Origin: Hyphomonas oceanitis SCH89
Lineage (GTDB): Bacteria; Pseudomonadota; Alphaproteobacteria; Caulobacterales; Hyphomonadaceae
Assembly: GCF_000685295.1 (NCBI RefSeq)
Contig: NZ_ARYL01000019.1
Location: 22,530-86,529, forward strand
Direction: 5' to 3'
DNA length: 64,000 nt
The position numbers were made by a program, and so were the translations under genes. The notes below the pieces were generated by a model, which had not been told where the DNA came from, ran no database searches, and saw only the letters and a program-made list of their open reading frames with translations. Positions 62,218-64,000 of this stretch are shown here, piece after piece; within the stretch, counting starts at the first letter, position 1; the number at the start of each line of letters is the position of its first letter.

Positions 62218-63804
62218 TCAGCGGAGCGCAGCAATCAGGGACGCGGTGACGGGATCATCCGCCGATGCGTCGCCCGTGAGCGCAGGCTTCAGACGACCGG
62301 CCATGGTCTTACCGCGCTCGACACCCCACTGGTCGAACGAGTTGAGGCCCCAGAGCTTGCCAGAAAAATAGGTGCGATGCTCGTACATGGCGACGAGGGC
62401 GCCAAACGCTTCCGGCCCGAATGAGGCATGTGTCATGAAGGTTGATGCACGCCCTCCGGCATGAACCTTTTGGCGCGCAACAGCGCCGGTGAGGCCTGGT
62501 TCTTCCTTCTTGACCTCATCAAGCGAACGGCCGTTGGCGAGCACTTCGGCCTGTGCGAGCGCGTGCGCTGTCAGTGCGGCAAGACCGGCTGAGTCGCGAC
62601 CGGCATCAGGTGCGAGAATGAACTCGCAAGGTACGGCCTGAGACCCCTGATGCAGCCACTGGTGATAGGAGTGCTGACCGACGGAGCCCTCGCCGCCCCA
62701 GAGTGCAGGCGCCGTCGCCACCGCGATAGTTTCGCCGTCGGGCCCGACGCTCTTGCCGTTGGACTCCATTTCGAGTTGCTGGAGATAGGTTGGCAGCATG
62801 CGCAGTCGGTTGGCATAGGCGAGGACGACCCGCATCTTGTCACCCAGGATCGACGTGTTCCAGTAGTCCAGAAGCGCGAGGCGCATGGGTACGTTTTCCG
62901 CCAGTGGCGTGTCGCGTGTGTGGGCATCCATCGCCGCGGCACCTGCAAGGATCCGCTCGAACACATCGGCGCCAAGATAGATCATGCAGGCAAGCGAAGC
63001 CGCAGACCAGAGCGAGAAACGCCCACCGACAGACAGTGGCATGTCGAAGACATGCGCGTCACGGCCATCGAGCCAGGCCTTTGCTTTTTCAGGCGCAGCG
63101 GTGACAAGCCCAAGATGATGCGCGGCATCATCACCAAGGGCACGCTCGAGCCATTTGCGAGCGCGAGCCAGATTATAAAGTGTCTCTTCGGTGCCGAATG
63201 ATTTTGAAACACCGATGACGAGGGTGGACTTCGGATCGAGCCCTGTCAGGGCGCGATCGAGATCAAGCGGGTCGACGTTAGCGCAGAAACGCAGGTCGAT
63301 GCCTGCGGGCGCCATGTCCTCAAAGGCGTCGGCGATTAGGCGGGGCCCGAAGTCCGAACCGCCAATGCCGATATGGACCACGGACGTGAATGGCGCGCCG
63401 TTTGATGTTTTTACCTTTCCGGAACGCAGGTCGCGGGCGAATTGCAAGGCGGGCTGGACGCTCTGGCGTACCGTTTCAGCCTCTCCCTCAAGCGGGGAAC
63501 CGGCGCGCAAGGCCCAGTGCAATGCGGGGCGGCCTTCAGACGGGTTCACGATGGCTCCACCGAAGAGGTCCGACGCGGCGGTTTCGAGGACGTGGGCCTG
63601 ACCGAACGCAAGCAATGCCGCCTCCGATTCCGAATCGAGATATTGCCGCGCCATGTCTATGCGCCAGCCAGCAGCCGTCAGCGTGGCTTTGCCTGCGCGG
63701 CTTGCTGCGATGGCGCCAAGGGAGCGATTGCGTGTGCGGTCGCGATGAACAGACAGGTCAATATCCATGTTAAGGCCCTCGGTGGCGAAGTTGAGCTTTG
63801 GCAT
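62218..63804 (-). CDS. pgi: Glucose-6-phosphate isomerase
   Basis: PGI interconverts glucose-6-phosphate and fructose-6-phosphate. The 528-residue protein carries VVHIGIGGSDFGPRL, VIGVSKSFGTEET, the PGI signatures GGRFSLWSAASLACMIYLG and GHSYHQWLHQGS-type active site near the second half, and the C-terminal FDQWGVERGKTMAGRL. ATG 63804 is preferred because the following residues FATEGLNMDIDLS align with the conserved early PGI strand; ATG 63768 has a stronger GAGGG site and is the main alternative. Upstream of the short RNase gene, probably cotranscribed with it and yacG. Confidence 0.95.
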   Translation of the reverse strand: MPKLNFATEGLNMDIDLSVHRDRTRNRSLGAIAASRAGKATLTAAGWRIDMARQYLDSESEAALLAFGQAHVLETAASDLFGGAIVNPSEGRPALHWALRAGSPLEGEAETVRQSVQPALQFARDLRSGKVKTSNGAPFTSVVHIGIGGSDFGPRLIADAFEDMAPAGIDLRFCANVDPLDLDRALTGLDPKSTLVIGVSKSFGTEETLYNLARARKWLERALGDDAAHHLGLVTAAPEKAKAWLDGRDAHVFDMPLSVGGRFSLWSAASLACMIYLGADVFERILAGAAAMDAHTRDTPLAENVPMRLALLDYWNTSILGDKMRVVLAYANRLRMLPTYLQQLEMESNGKSVGPDGETIAVATAPALWGGEGSVGQHSYHQWLHQGSQAVPCEFILAPDAGRDSAGLAALTAHALAQAEVLANGRSLDEVKKEEPGLTGAVARQKVHAGGRASTFMTHASFGPEAFGALVAMYEHRTYFSGKLWGLNSFDQWGVERGKTMAGRLKPALTGDASADDPVTASLIAALR

Positions 63805-63942
63805 ATCCGGCCTTGGGGCAGGTAGGCAAGTCGCACCCACCTTGGGCAGCCAGGATACAATTGCCTGCTTGAAACCCGCGTCACACATGGGTATGAGGCG
63901 CGTTTAACGGGCAGTCTGCCTGCCAAATCAATATGAAACCCT

Positions 63943-63958
63943 GTCCGGCGGGCCGGAC
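63943..63958 (+). promoter_or_regulatory. Leader hairpin before the right-edge gene
   Basis: GTCCGGC-GG-GCCGGAC is a perfect 7-bp inverted repeat ending 24 bases before the ATG at 63983. As RNA the 2-base centre forces a slightly shorter stem with a 4-base loop. It may be an operator or a 5' leader hairpin affecting translation of the downstream gene. Confidence 0.3.
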
Positions 63959-63982
63959 GACAGACACCTAAGGAGAGGCCCG

Positions 63983-64000
63983 ATGGGCAAGGCAAAGTTT
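63983..64000 (+). CDS. Start of a CDS, possibly elongation factor Tu
   Basis: Six codons (M-G-K-A-K-F) follow a strong ribosome site (AGGAGAGG) at the window edge. Many EF-Tu proteins begin M-[AG]-K-x-K-F-E-R, so tuf is a reasonable guess, but only the N-terminus is visible. Confidence in a real start is good; confidence in the product is low. Confidence 0.45.

Overview
The window looks like a chromosomal segment of a GC-rich alphaproteobacterium. Hyphomonadaceae or a close relative is my best guess, from the overall gene repertoire (OpgGH, a GspC-N type II secretion operon, a lipoprotein/TonB-receptor pair, dimeric-type NADP isocitrate dehydrogenase). This is recognition from memory, not a database result. 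There are no insertion sequences, prophage genes or CRISPR arrays. Coding density is high, and operons are marked by ATGA or TGATG overlaps.

Layout: 1-3260 holds proline genes (partial proB, divergent proC-putP). 3275-7191 is opgG-opgH for periplasmic glucans. 7521-21287 is a polyketide-type lipid (PUFA-synthase-like) locus: a phosphopantetheinyl transferase converging on an operon transcribed as pfaD, pfaA (KS-MAT-ACP-ACP), a ketoreductase ORF, then pfaC (KS-CLF-AT-DH-DH). 21506-27920 has an ABC-F ATPase and an RND efflux pump with its adaptor. 28152-39481 is a complete gspC-to-gspN type II secretion operon ending in a small lipoprotein gene and preceded by an XRE-type regulator (39701-40024). 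40296-45779 holds a large, internally duplicated lipoprotein and a TonB-dependent receptor. 45856-54416 carries housekeeping and acyl-CoA genes (purB, a peptidoglycan-binding protein, a VIT-family transporter, icd, trmJ, a crotonase, two acyl-CoA dehydrogenases). 54433-56684 is a LysR regulator divergent from an unknown protein and a GNAT acetyltransferase. 56686-60592 is an otsA-otsB-GH15 trehalose operon. 60816-63804 has tRNA-Phe(GAA), yacG, an RNase E/G family gene and pgi. The right edge contains the first six codons of a gene that may be tuf.

The most striking observation is at the pfaA/ketoreductase boundary. The KS-MAT-ACP-ACP frame ends one codon after a perfect T_TTT_TTC slippery heptamer (complement of 15786-15792). 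Five bases further on is a very GC-rich stem-loop (15743-15780). The -1 frame is open from the heptamer straight into the ketoreductase ORF, whose first ATG lies just past the stem and has no recognisable Shine-Dalgarno sequence. This has the layout of a dnaX-type programmed -1 frameshift. It would make both a short KS-MAT-ACP-ACP protein and a full-length KS-MAT-ACP-ACP-KR protein of about 1790 residues. The competing explanation is a homopolymer sequencing error or a simple split gene, and reads or protein data would decide.

How the genes may work together: the PPTase would activate both ACPs of PfaA. The fused AT of PfaC replaces a separate PfaB, so the locus is self-contained (D-A-C order, as I recall for myxobacterial clusters). 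The acyl product cannot be predicted. The T2SS operon, its terminal lipoprotein, and the neighbouring lipoprotein/TonB-receptor pair form a contiguous cell-envelope block whose functional coupling is inference only.
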